From positions 220,735,286 through 220,799,285 of the forward strand of contig JAHLJT010009436.1 of the NCBI GenBank assembly GCA_031308135.1: 64,000 nucleotides of DNA. Reading direction: 5' to 3'. Below the pieces are notes generated by a model. It worked only from the letters and a program-made list of their open reading frames with translations. It was not told the origin of the DNA and searched no databases. A program made the position numbers and the translations under genes. Of this stretch, positions 8,932 through 20,448 are shown piece after piece. The stretch is from Acheta domesticus (lineage: Eukaryota > Arthropoda > Insecta > Orthoptera > Gryllidae). Every line of letters starts with the position of its first letter. The stretch's first letter is position 1.

Positions 8932-11900
8932 GCCGCCAAATATCGCATGATCGCGACCTTATGAAACTGTGCTTGCGGTCATGCGACTTCTAGCGACATG
9001 ACGGAGAAAGACGCGAAATTCCGTGTGATATTCCATCATGGCCATAGGGGCTTGAGGGGCAGAGTTAAAAGAATCGCACTATAGTTGTCCGTGCCCGTGG
9101 GAGCGCTGGGCTCGTCAGACGAGCATTCGTGCAGCATTCAATAACATGCGTGCAGCATTCTGATGTAGTTTCGGATAATGTTTTTGAGAGACATTCTCAA
9201 AAAAATTCCAATAAATGTTTATTTTGTTTGAAATGTTTCCTTTAATTCAGTGTCAGACTACAAATCAGTCTTTTCTAATTGAAAATTACAGGAAACAAAG
9301 CCTATACCAAGGGAAAAAGGTGTAGGAAATAAATTAAATTTCAATTGTAAATCAAACAAATCCTTAAATTGGATTTCAAAATCCAATATTCTGAATACAC
9401 CAACACACTTCCCAAAATTCGAAGTTTTGTGAATGTTTTAAAATGAAGCTAATTTTGAGAAAATTGAAAGGTTCTTCTTTACCAAAGAGTTTTTAAGTTG
9501 AATGATTATGTAATGATGTAAGTAATTAATGTGAACTGTAGATGTGGTTTAAGAATAGTATCTTACATTGTATGTCAAAATTTGTAATATTAAAGAGGTC
9601 GCTGATGACCATTGTAGTTATAAAGCGACCTAAAATAAAATTAATTTAATAAAAAAAAGAGTTTTAAAATAAATAATCTTAAACTCTTGTATTGTGTTAT
9701 ATTGCTTGTAAAACAACATACGAACATCAAAATATATCTAAAACGTACTTAAGAGACATTGTTTTTCCGAGCATTGAAAACTTCCTTATGTTCTTAGATT
9801 ACTTGTCGTATTCGGCAGCATGATTAACCGTATAATGTCGTTGTCAATTAAACTTCATGTGATTAAAGCACTTTTTTGAAAACTGAACATTTGGCACAGC
9901 TGCCGCAATCTGCGAAAATATACTTTTCAAGGCGTTTTCAAGAAAATCTTGTGGTTATTTTTTAAAATGGCACAAATTTCTTTTGGAGACTATAACATTC
10001 ATAGTGAAAAATCAATCATTAAATTGTAAATTTTTGTCAGTTAAAATTACATAATAAAATTTTAAATTGCCATTGCTTTAAAATACTGTTTATGAGTTAC
10101 AATGAGCATAAAGTAAAAAATAAAAAAATACAGTGCGCAGAAGCACTTTCATAGTAAAATACGGCCCCTGAAGCTAGAAATACGGTATATTGCCCGTTTA
10201 AATAAGTGGGCGTTTCACAGTATACGGATCATTGCATTAGACATCCACACATTCAATCTCCGCGTCGCACAGTGTGTAATTTTGACGATCTAGGAGGAAA
10301 AAATTAATAACTCTCTTTGAAATAAATTTCTCGTAGTTTTTGGAAGTCTGTTGTGTAATTAATGTCCAAATAAACAAATGTGCTCGTAAAACTTAAATTT
10401 TTACAAAATATTTTGTAAAACATTTAGGAAATTTGAATAATTTAATTAGCCCTCATGACAGTATACGTTTTTCAAACGCTGAATTTGTTTAACTCTATTA
10501 GACATAATATTTGAATTTTACAAAACACACTATGTAAGAAAAATAAAATGAAAGTATACAAAAATAAAAAGCCGAAAATGAAAAAATGAAAACAAAAATT
10601 AAGTGAGAGGAATGTACAACAAATATTTACAAATTAGTTTGAAACACTACCCGCGTATTCTTCTGATGGTGATTCTTCTAAATATGCAGTCTCTTTTTTG
10701 CCTTATTCCTTCATTCAAATAACACAAAAAGTTCATGTTTCACTTTTTTGGGTGCAGTTATAGTTTTGGCGCTTATGCTCGACTTGAATGGATCTGAACT
10801 AATAAGCATACGGTGGAGCAAATTAATATTTGCGTTTGTTCTTGACGTTTTTCTAGTTCTTTTTCGCCACTTTCGCTTTATTTTCTTCCACTCTCACTTG
10901 CCATGTTTGTATTTCTGAACGATAAGAAATGTGCAAAATGCACTCAAAATCATTTTTTTGTTGGCGTATGTGTACATACAGGCGGGTTGAAATATTGATA
11001 TCCATCATAAAAAGCAAGTGACAATGATGCAGGCTTTTGAAGAATGGAACTTTGAGCTTTGTTAATTGTAATTCTCCTATTGGAAGAGGCTTCACAGAGC
11101 TCCTTATCTATAGTTGACACATATCTTTTTGTCATACTTCCTTAGTTTGATTTCAATAGCTATGGATAACTTTTCTGAGCTAGTAGTGTCTACAAAAGGT
11201 TTCAATTGTATGATTTTAGCTTTAATCCCCAGTATCTGAAAGACTCATAAGGTCTTTTAGCACTATTAATTTTTACATTTATTTGTGATGGACATGGAAC
11301 TGACTTTATCATTTAATCAGGAAGGGTAAGAGTTTCTTGTAGTCAGGACGAATTATATTTCAAGAACGACTCTTTACTTCTTACGGAGTTTTGCAATCCG
11401 GTTTCAACTTTTTGACAAATACATCTAACGTAAGACTTAATTTTGACCAAAAATGCTTTGTGAGGTACTATAATTCCTAATTCACGTAAGAAAACATTTA
11501 ACAGCTTCAGATCTCTTATCAATTGAATTTGTTACTCATATATCAAATAACAACCTGCGGGTAACTGGAAGACCCTTCCTGTAAAAATGTATATATAATT
11601 CAGATAAGCAGCTTGTCTCTTCACGATCAAGAACCCAAAAGTACTAGTTTAGTTTTAAAATGTATATGACCTGAAAGGTGTATAATGGTGTATAATACAC
11701 AAAAACTCTAATTGAATTTATAGAACGTGTAATACATTCAATATAAATCGCTCACCTTTTCCATTAACGTTTTTAGGCATATCAAAAATAAATACTTAAA
11801 TTTTATTCACATAAAAATAATCATAAAAGCATGTAGATTACTAATAGTAAACCCACAAATCACAGAATGAGACGAGTAATGTATTCCTACCAAGAGAACT

Positions 11901-13116
11901 TTACGGACTGAAAAGGGCCATTCGGAGCTGAGCGCTGGCGGAGCGGCGATGGACGTCTTTGGGCATGCACCATGGGGGTCCTTGTGACCTTCAAGAGAAT
12001 ACTAACAACGTTTCCACATAGTTCAGACATACTACTACACAGAAATATAACAATGTTGCTATTTCAATTCAGTCGAAAATTGATTTTTTTCCAGATAGTT
12101 GGCCAAAATTACACACTGTGCGTCGCCCCGCTCCGGTTTCTCCCCTCCCCATAAAGCTGCCTCCTCCCCTACTTGCACTTACTTAGCTGTCGCGGGCAGA
12201 CGCATGGCTCCTAAATGCAGAATGCACTTTTATCTTGGAACAATTCACAACTCTTCCTTAAAGGCAATATTTGAAGTAATTATTCAATATTCTTTGACAG
12301 TTAGCTTTTAGCTTTTCGTGATAGTCCCAAAAATATTACCTTTTTACTTTTGAGTAAAACGTGTGTGAAACCGCTGACTTGAACATTTCATCGAACCACT
12401 GCTGATGACGAAAATACACAAGTAAAACACAGACACAGTCTTTACTCTTCACTCTTCACTCTACACCACATCCCTCCACAATTAGGTACACAGCACTTTT
12501 AAACCATGACAAAACGTTAATTGGTGTCACTGCACGCATAAGAAACAATTTTTGTAGGTCTCTAGCAATTAATAGTACTTCTAGTTGTTGCTGGAGAGCG
12601 AATTAATGATTATACAAATCAACCTTGTCAGAATGCACAAACTACGGTGCATATCGAAAGCGTAAATTAAGATGAAGGAATCTCAAACGTCTAAGCGTAT
12701 CGTCAGAAACACGATTACCAGCAACAAGTGCTGAAATATACAGGTGGTAATGGTAATATCGAAGCGCCGAACCTAAAATTTAATTGCATGTCCAAAATAT
12801 CATCTTGTAGATTATGGTGTAAAAAATGTTTTGTTGGGGCCTTTGTCCCCAAACTTTTAGTTTTTAAGGTCCTACAACGCTTTGTTTAGGAGTTATTTGA
12901 CAATACAGATTCGAAAACATTGGCAAGTGTTGAGAGTTGCATTTGACATGAATATTTAGATACGTTTTTTTAAACAAATCCTTCATATTTTTAAAGTCAA
13001 AGTGCAATATGTCACGTCTCCGTGAAATTCTCTTTCTTTAGAGAACTCAATAAAGATTGGTTGCGTGTGAGAACCGCAAAGGAAAAGTGTACTACCAAAA
13101 TAATATAGGGGACGAT
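8932..13116. other. Long AT-rich stretch without recognised gene
   Basis: About 4.2 kb of AT-rich sequence. Two overlapping minus-strand frames at 10853-11135 (61 and 80 codons) lack any family signature. A slightly GC-richer patch lies at 11905-12215. I see no repeat relationship to the rest of the window and no RNA gene. Confidence 0.5.
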
Positions 13117-15456
13117 ATTTAGTAATATTAATGAACAATATCCGGATATTTTACTCCCACGCTCACACTAAAAGGAATACATAAATGGAAGTGTAGCTTG
13201 TAATAATTGATACATAACTCTTATGGATATTTTTTACAAAGAAACAAAATTGATTTTGTGTTTCAGAATACCATGACATGGCATCCCAACCGTGGTAATC
13301 TAACTGGAGCTGAAATAGAAAACATCCAATTTTTTAAAAATATTTTGTATTAAAAACAATTTCAAATATGTTTTTCTACTCACTAGATTTCTGTGCATTA
13401 ATAAAATGTATAGAAATATATTTTTCTCTTTTTTATGTCTTACATTTTTCGAAACCTGACCGATTTTGAGCTCTTTCTTACTACCACTATCCATTTATTA
13501 AAATTCCCTCTTTTTGCATACATCGAAATATCACTTTGATTTGATCACTAAGCTGGCATGCCTGAGTTGAGAAATCTGAGGTGTAAGAGAAAAGCAAAGA
13601 GTACCTACCTATTTTGTGAAACAATTTCCACTATTTGAAGACTGCAAAAATGTAAAATATAATTTCAATAGATTGGATTACAACATCCGTAGAAAATGTT
13701 AACCCCAACACGAACAAATATAACTAATGATGCTACAGAATGGCACAGACTTTCCCGTATTAGTTTTCTATTTCCTTGGGTCTTCGCTAGCTGTTTGGAA
13801 TTGCCACATACTCTTTCTTGCCAGCTACCATCTATCACCGCCAAAAGTACATTATTTTGTTATTTTCTTAATTTTTCGGTTAAATATTAATTTTCGAATA
13901 TTAAAGTACACAAAAACCAAAACCCAGGAAATATGAGCTAGTTTTCAGAGAAAACAGTTGTGTTTTCGATAAATGTTACTTGACATTATTTAAATCACAT
14001 GTACTCATAAATATAATAATGTGAACAATTCGCCGCTAGAGTAAATGTTAACGACGTGAGAGACAAGTCAAAAAAATTACATTTTTGCAATTTTTGAAAA
14101 AACAAAAGAATACAGCAATATGGCGTTTTTAAAATACATTAGGCACTATACCTATCAAAAGTTTAAAGAAAAAATCTGGAGCCGTTTTTGAGAAAATCTA
14201 GTTTTGTAATTTTTTAAAATTGCACATATTGCAAGCAATGTTGCGCGAAAACTACTAAAATTTTCAGAACAATGTACATGACCTTAAACAAAGAACTCAC
14301 TTTGGAGAGCACATTTTATTTGAAGGAAAAATCTCTATCTTCAATTTTGTAGTTGAAGAAAAACGCCGAATAAAATTCAAACTTTTACAATTTTCAAAAA
14401 TTCAGAGTTATCCGTGACAATCGGATCTATGCCATGTTGATAAGTGTATTTTACTCTATTCATACAAGAAATTTAAAGAAAAAATTTGGAGCCGTTTTTG
14501 AGAAAATTTTGAAAATCCCCGGGGGCTTTATATAAAGTACCCCCAAATTTTGAAGAATCTTTTTCAAAATCTCAAAGCTTCGACTGGAACCAGATTGACC
14601 GGAATATCCATTTTGGAAGAAATCGTTGGTTTAGGCGCTAGCAGTGTTCACAGACGGACAGACAGACGGACGTTTTCCTTTCAATTGGTTTTCCGATATC
14701 AAGGACCCACAAAAGCGGGTTTCTGGCTACACCACGTGTTAGGGGATTTTTTTTTCTTAATTTAGCAACTGGTTTTATCCACTTTTTCGTTATCACGGCT
14801 CGGCAATGAATTTTTTCCGCGGAAAATTGGCCATTTTTTCGCGCAGCATTACATAACTTTCCCTATACTACGTATATCACTCCGTGTATACGTACGTATA
14901 CGGGAAAGTAAAAAAGGGGAAAAATATATTTAAAAAATTGCTATCATCAAGACTGCTCACGAATTGATCCTCAAAAATTTCCTTGCTTCTAGATATATTG
15001 GGGTCGTGGGTCACTAAATACTTTTCGTAACACCGCATTATTTTCACAATAAATCGTCAAAGGTGGAGTGGAGTACATGTGCACTCTTTATTGTATAAGA
15101 ATATGAGAATATGATAGCTATCGCTCCCTAGTGATTGTAAATTGTACCAACGTGAAGAAGATAGATTGGCAGGAAAAAATGTCTTCACGAGCCCCCTCCA
15201 AAAAAGATCAGAAAAATACTATACGTTTTTGTTTGTCTGAAAGAGTTCTTTTGTGCACGTTTGCCGCAACAGTGAAACAACTAGGTGTTAAGGTATCCCT
15301 AGCACGTACACATTTGAAACATTGTGTTAAACGTGTGAATGGCAAAAAACTTAAAAAAAACATGAGAAATTAATTTTTTTAAAACTTCAGTGACGAGTAT
15401 TTACAAACGTCCGGTTATTTATAGTCTAGCAGAAAATTCCTAAAAAGTAAAATTAA
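13117..15456 (+). repeat. Segment duplicated at 41687-42835, interrupted by TE-A
   Basis: 13117-13720 aligns with 41687-42270, including AATGAACAATATCC and TTTCAGAATACCATGACATG. 14925-15450 aligns with 42290-42835, including GATCCTCAAAAATT, CTCCCTAGTGATTGTAAATT and AGTAAAATTAAA. The intervening 1.2 kb (13723-14910) has no counterpart in the partner, so the 42-kb copy acts as an empty site. The plus frame at 15131-15373 lies in the duplicated part but is not conserved as an open frame in the partner. Confidence 0.75.
13723..14910 (+). mobile_element. TE-A insertion, copy ii
   Basis: The boundaries come from comparison with the uninterrupted copy near 42270-42290. The left part reads TGATGCTACAGAA...ACTTTCCCGTATTAG. 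The right end reads GTATACGTACGTATAC followed by GGGAAAGT, so ACTTTCCCGTA and its complement occur near the two ends. A GACGGACAGACAGACGGACG stretch and CTACACCACGTGTTAG lie in the right third. There is no recognisable protein. It is probably a non-autonomous DNA element. Confidence 0.6.
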
Positions 15457-16904
15457 ACTAGTGGTGCTACAGAACTGTACTGAATTTCCCATAATAGTGT
15501 TCTATTTTCTTGGTCTCGGCTAGTTATTCGGACTTGCCTCACACTCTTGCGAACTGCCATCTATCTCCGCTCAAAGTACATTTTTTAAAAATTTTCTCAA
15601 TTTTTCGTTTCCTAATGGCAGACATGGGTAAGGTAGGAGGGGTAAAACAGTGTTCCTAAGTAGCACTTTACATTGAAACATTCTGGCCGTTCTTAAGAAA
15701 TTGACGTTTAATCTCTAGTTTACATGCGAAATTTAAAGCTCCATTTCACAGAAATTTTTTGAGTTTTTGAAAAACTTCATTTGAAGTACTATCACTCACA
15801 AATGCAAAAGAGTTTACAAACTGCTGGAAATATGCATATTAACGGAATGAGAGAAATTTAAAAAAATACACTTGTGTAATATTTGAACAAACAAAAGGTT
15901 ACCCCAAAATGAACTTTATGTCATTTTAAACAATGCAATTAGCACTATTGCAAAAGTTCAAAGAAAAAAGTTGGAGCCATTTTTGAGAATATTGCGTTTG
16001 AGCGTTTTTGAAATTGCGGAATTTTGAGCGCATTTTAACAAAACTGTTGAGTTTTCGAGAAATTTTATGACATTATTTAGAGCACATGGATTCATAAATA
16101 CAATAATGTGAAAAAAACAGCCTCTAATGTAAATATTAACAACGTGAAAGACATGTCAAAACAATTACGATTTTGTAATTTTTGAAAAAAGAAAATAATA
16201 GAGCAAAATGACGTTTATGCCGTCTTATAAAATGCATTAAACAGTATTCCTACGAGAAGTTTAAAGAAAAAATATGGAGCCGTTTTCAAAAAAAATCTTG
16301 TTTTTGTTATATTTAATATTGCAAATATAGCACGAGATATTGCGAGGAAACTACTATAATTTATAATAAAATGTGAATGACCTTAATGAAAGAACTAAAT
16401 ATATTTTTTTTCAACAAATTTCAATAAGGAAAAATCTGTCATCAATTTTGTCGTTGTAGGAAGACGCCAAAAAATTTCAATTTGGAGCAATTTTCAAAAA
16501 TTAGAGAAAATCGGACACACGCCACCTTTACAAGCGTATTTTACTTTAGTCTTACAAGAAATTTAAAGAAAAAAATTGGAGCCGTTTTTGAGAAAATTTT
16601 GAAAATGTCATTTAAAGCACCCTAAATTTTGAAGAAAGCTTTTCAAAATCGCGGCGCCTTGAGTGGAACCAGATCGACTGGGGAATATCCATTTTGGAAG
16701 GAATCGTACGTATGGTTTAAGCGCTATTGGTGTTCACACACTGACCTACAGACGAACGGACAGACAGGCGGACGAACTTTTAAAAGAAACACTTTTTCGG
16801 TATCAGGGGACCCCAAAACATGTATTTCTATTAAAATATCGAAATCGATTTGGCGCATTACTCAACTTTCCCTATACTACATATATTACTCCGTATATAC
16901 GTAT
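15457..16904 (+). mobile_element. TE-A insertion, copy iii (right end cut by LINE)
   Basis: It starts at the point where the 42-kb partner diverges (after AGTAAAATTAAA), with GTGGTGCTACAGAACTG resembling the left end of copy ii. It then follows copy ii through GGAGCCGTTTTTGAGAAAAT and the ACGGACAGACAGGCGGACG tract to CTATACTACATATATTACTC. The jockey LINE interrupts it after 16904, so its right terminus is not seen. Confidence 0.6.
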
Positions 16905-16912
16905 GTATTGTG
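16905..16912 (+). other. Target-site duplication, left copy (GTATTGTG)
   Basis: GTATTGTG abuts the T-run that is the poly(A) tail of the minus-strand LINE. The same eight bases occur at 19939-19946, at the opposite end of the element. Confidence 0.7.
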
Positions 16913-17146
16913 TTTTTTTTATTTTTTTATCGAATATTTTTCTGGTACAGCGCACTTAGCTGCTTTACAGAACTGATTAGAATAATACAAAATATATGCA
17001 CAATATAATACAAAGTATAGATAAGAAGGAGGATGACCCCACTGGGTTCCTCAATGGGAAATCGCCGTGGGTATTTTAGAAACTATTGCTGGGTGCTGGT
17101 TAAATAGATAATATATAAGGCTTATGATATGGAGGTACAGTTGGAT

Positions 17147-18124
17147 TTATGGAGGGCGGAATTTATCTTTGGGAAATCTTGATGGTATGCGGTTTAGGTG
17201 CGGATAAGTGGTTTTTGCTAGTGAGAATGTCGGTTGAAAAGGGTGGTTATGAAGTTTGTTAAAGAATCTTTGGGAGAGGTGGGCAATGTGCTGGGCGACT
17301 GAAGGAAATTTTAGATCATTGTGGATTTGGACATTTGAGATGTACCATGGGGCATTTAAGGCCGTACGGAGGACTTTATTTTGTAGGGTTTGGATGCGTT
17401 TTATTGTTGAGGGTGCTGCACCCCCCCATGTCGGGGCTGCGTACGTGATTGCAGGGAGTACTAGTGATTTATATAAATGTAGCGTGGTTCTTAGGTTAAG
17501 GGATGACTTTCTATTTATAAGGGGATAGAGTTGGCGAAGGGAGGAATATGCTAGGTTTAGGCGTGAACATACATGGGCTTTCCAGGTTAGACGGGTGTCG
17601 AGAAGAACTCCCAGGTAAGAGATAGATGTGCTGCGTTCTGCCCATTTGACGAGTGTAGATGATATATAGAGGAGGGAAGCTGGCGGGATGTGTTTTATGC
17701 ATTTAGCGGGATTTAGGTTTAGTTGCCAGTTCTCTGACCAAGTGGAGAATTCGTTTAGGGCTTCTTGGAGGGAAGTACAGGCGTCTTGGTGGGAATGACA
17801 GGATGTGAATAAAACAGTGACATCTGCGTAGAGGGCCGTTTCGGTGGAGGGGTGGTTGGGGATGTCGTGGGTGAATATATTGAAGAGCGTTGGGGATAGT
17901 GGGGAGCCTCGAGGGACTCCTGCAAGAATTGTGAAAGGTTGGGATAGTGAGTTGTTAACTTTGACGGCAAATGACCGGTTGTTAAGGAAGTCTTTGATGA
18001 TGTTGAATAGGTAGTCTGGGGTTTCAAGGAGGCGTAGTTTATATAGAAGGCCTTCGTGCCAGACTCTGTCGAAAGCTTGAGAGTAATCGAGGAAAATGTT
18101 GTTTCTTTTCAAATCCAATTTCAA
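17147..18124 (-). pseudogene. Jockey reverse transcriptase, C-terminal half (YADV mutant)
   Basis: The 325-codon frame begins within RT motif A: IFLDYSQAFDRVWHEGLL (residues 10-27). Motif B is AGVPRGSPLSPTLFNIF (69-85). The catalytic motif C is LYADVTVLF; the second aspartate has become valine, which should abolish polymerase activity. The thumb region includes NAPWYISNVQIHNDL and ends about 40 residues later, a normal jockey length. It continues from 18039-18707 after a frameshift. Confidence 0.9.
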
Positions 18125-18707
18125 ATCCTATTGATTTTACCAGTCGAAGAAGTTGATGGGATGTTGAGCAGAGTGGTCGGAATCCAAATTGGGCTGGAGG
18201 AATGATTTTTGTTTGATTAACAAAGTCGGTCAGTCTGGAGAGGATAAGCTTTTCGAATATTTTTGAGAGGGTTGGGAGGAGGCTAATTGGGCGATACCTT
18301 GCAGAGTTTTGCGCAGGTTTGTTAGGTTTAAGAATCGGAATTATGATGGAGTGTTTCCAGGCTGTTGGAAAGTACTTAAGATGGAGACAGCCATTGAAAA
18401 TTGCCGTTAGATATGCGATGGATCTACGTGGGATATGTTTTAGGATGTGGTTCGGAATGAGGTCATGGCCGGAAGATTTTTTGTTTTTGAGAGATTTGAG
18501 GATAGAGGCGATGTTTGATGGACTTATATATTTGATGGGCTCTGGGGCTAGCATGAGGGGGAGTCTGATAAAGTCGTTAACTTTGGAGTTAAAAGCAGGG
18601 TTGTTGGGTGGGTGGGGAGTAGAGGAGTTGGCAAAATGGTTGGCAAGGAGGTTCGCGTTTTGTGGGTCAGAAACAGCAGTGTTAGAGTTCGAGGATAGGG
18701 CACGCAT
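18039..18707 (-). pseudogene. Jockey reverse transcriptase, N-terminal half
   Basis: The frame carries the RT fingers: SGHDLIPNHILKHIP, then FPTAWKHSIIIPILKPNK and the block YRPISLLPTLSKIFEKLIL, ending near GFRPLCSTSHQLLRLV. Beyond that point it reads out of frame. Plus-strand bases 18096-18122 contain a repeated TTTCAAATCC, so the break may stem from a short local duplication. It belongs to the LINE at 16913-19938. Confidence 0.88.
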
Positions 18708-19085
18708 AATGGGGGAAGAGTGGGTTAGGATTCCAGTTGTTCACCATAGGTTAGGCGCATTAGGCGCTAGTTTGGAGATGAAGGATTGGAACTGGGCGTT
18801 TCTGGTAGAGGCCACAGCTTCATGAACTTTGTGAGTAAGGTTGTTCAGAATTGTCTTTAGATAGGGTAATCTTAGGAGCTGCCAGTTCCTTCTGGCACGG
18901 CGTTTGGCTTTTATGAGGTGGAAAATGTGAGTGGGGAGAACGAGGGATTGGGTAGGTTTGGGGGGCGAGTGAGGGAGCGATGAAGCATTAGACGCCGCAG
19001 CTATAATGGTTGACGTTAGGGTGTTGATGGCTGTATCAATTTCGCTTGAATTATTGAAAAAGCATGGGGTGGGAAGGTGGGTGTT

Positions 19086-20018
19086 TTAATAATCTTGGAA
19101 GATGGGCCACGAGATGGGGCCGTGGAATACTCTGGTTGGTTTGGGAGTGAGTACCGACGAAGCTTTAAAGGAAATGAGGACAGGTGAGTGATCGGAGTTA
19201 GATTCGGGAATGGGTTGTTGGAAAATTCGGTTTTGAATATTTTTGGTCAGAATTATGTCTAGAATGTCGGGGGGTATTCGGGGATTGTAAGGGAAGTGCG
19301 TGGGTTCAACAGGGGCAGCAACATAAATGTTATTTGCGTTGCAAAAGTTCAGAAGCTGGGCTCCGCTTGGGGTGGTTGAGCGGCAGCCCCACGATTGGTG
19401 TTTGGAGTTCCAGTCACCTATGGCAATGGTAGAGGTGGGCGCTGCAAATAACAGTTTTAGATGTGAAGGATTAATCGGGATATTGGGTGGTTTATAAATG
19501 GCGATTATAGTTATGGGCGGGCCAGAACTTTGGGGGAGAGCAATTGCTGCATTGAGGGGAGGGGAAGAGGGGATAGTTGATGCGGTAGTGTTTAAGTGAG
19601 GGTGGGGGTAATGTGTATTATTTATGTGGGGGTTGGATGGTTGGGAAGACTGGACGGGGCATCCTCTTGAAGATGTGGGTTGTCGAGACATGACGAAGGC
19701 AAGTTGCTTTTGCTGAAAAAAAGTACAATTTCTGTCAGCTGCTCTATGCTTTCCTTTACAGTTCGCACAAATAAGTTCACCGTTGGGGGGCAGGGTACAC
19801 GTGGTAGAGAGGTGGTCTTTGCTGCACTTAACACATTTGGGAGATTTGTTACAGTAATTTCTGGTGTCACCAAACTCCTGGCAGTTCTTGCATTGCACTA
19901 TTGTTTGATTTCTTTGGTATTGTATTTGACATTCTTTCGTATTGTGGTGGAATACACGTGGTGCGGCGGATACGTGATGATCCGCCGATCGAACGCCACA
20001 AGGGGGAAACACCGACAC
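19086..20018 (-). pseudogene. Jockey ORF1-endonuclease deletion chimera
   Basis: The 310-codon frame starts in flanking DNA and enters the LINE at about residue 28. Residues 43-98 hold three gag zinc knuckles. The first, CKNCQEFGDTRNYC, has Asp in place of the usual His; the second and third keep CCHC spacing (62/65/69/74 and 84/87/91/98). After a Ser/Pro/Asn-rich tract the frame passes into an apurinic-type endonuclease: ITIIAIYKPPNIPI (169-182), IGDWNSKHQSWGC (200-212) and the catalytic SNSDHSPVLISF (273-284). About 100 N-terminal endonuclease residues and the ORF1 stop are missing, so a deletion fused the two ORFs in frame. Confidence 0.85.
19939..19946 (+). other. Target-site duplication, right copy (GTATTGTG)
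   Basis: Partner of 16905-16912, located at the 5'-truncated end of the LINE. Confidence 0.7.
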
Positions 20019-20448
20019 GCCAGAGTGCGTCGGTGCGTCGTCACTCAGAGTGCGTGGGCATGCACTCTGAGTTGAACGGATGCAAATGCTTTAATAGGCT
20101 AGTTTGGTTAAATACGTTAGTAAAGTTGTGTGTTCTTTAAGCGTTGCTCGCCAGAGTGGCGAGAACACCTTTATTTATCTTAGAACAATTACAAATAAAT
20201 ATATTCTCTTCTTCTTTAATACACCAATTGTCAAATGTGAACAAATTTTCTTTGTGGACATGAACAAACATACGTGACGATGAGTTGTATACCTCGACTC
20301 GAAGGATTGCACATACACGGATCGTCTGATCGGCTCTTCCGCAAGGCTCGGCTGCGTGAAAAAGCCTCGTACTGGGCGTAACTCGCTTGGCGCGTGCCCA
20401 GGAGCTCCGCTACTTGCTGTCTTTGGATGACAATAATGAGTCACGACA
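19943..20448 (-). mobile_element. Possible solo LTR
   Basis: The segment starts with TG and ends with CA in either orientation: TGTCGTGACTCATT at its minus-strand start and CACCACA at its end. An AATAAA lies at about 20171 on the minus strand, followed by GC-rich sequence, as in the R/U5 part of gypsy LTRs. No second copy exists in the window, no flanking duplication is found, and the adjacent sequence shows no primer site or polypurine tract. The call is tentative. Confidence 0.3.

Larger units (their letters stand above)
16913..19938 (-). mobile_element. Jockey-clade LINE, 5'-truncated, internally deleted
   Basis: This 3.0-kb minus-strand element is bounded by an 8-bp duplication and a 3' A-rich tail (16913-16935). 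Its frames, in order, are an ORF1/endonuclease chimera (19086-20018, of which codons up to about 27 are flanking DNA), the RT N-terminal half (18039-18707) and the RT C-terminal half (17147-18124). A frameshift near 18110 separates the RT halves, and the link between endonuclease and RT is broken. The RT catalytic box reads YADV instead of YADD. It is inactive and sits inside TE-A copy iii. Confidence 0.92.

Noticed and set aside
15131..15373. 80-codon frame in the duplicated segment
   Set aside because: The homologous stretch at 42500-42730 is not open in this frame, so it is not under coding constraint.
18319..18825. 168-codon plus frame
   Set aside because: Antisense of the LINE reverse transcriptase.
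19680..20075. 131-codon plus frame
   Set aside because: Antisense of the LINE ORF1 region.
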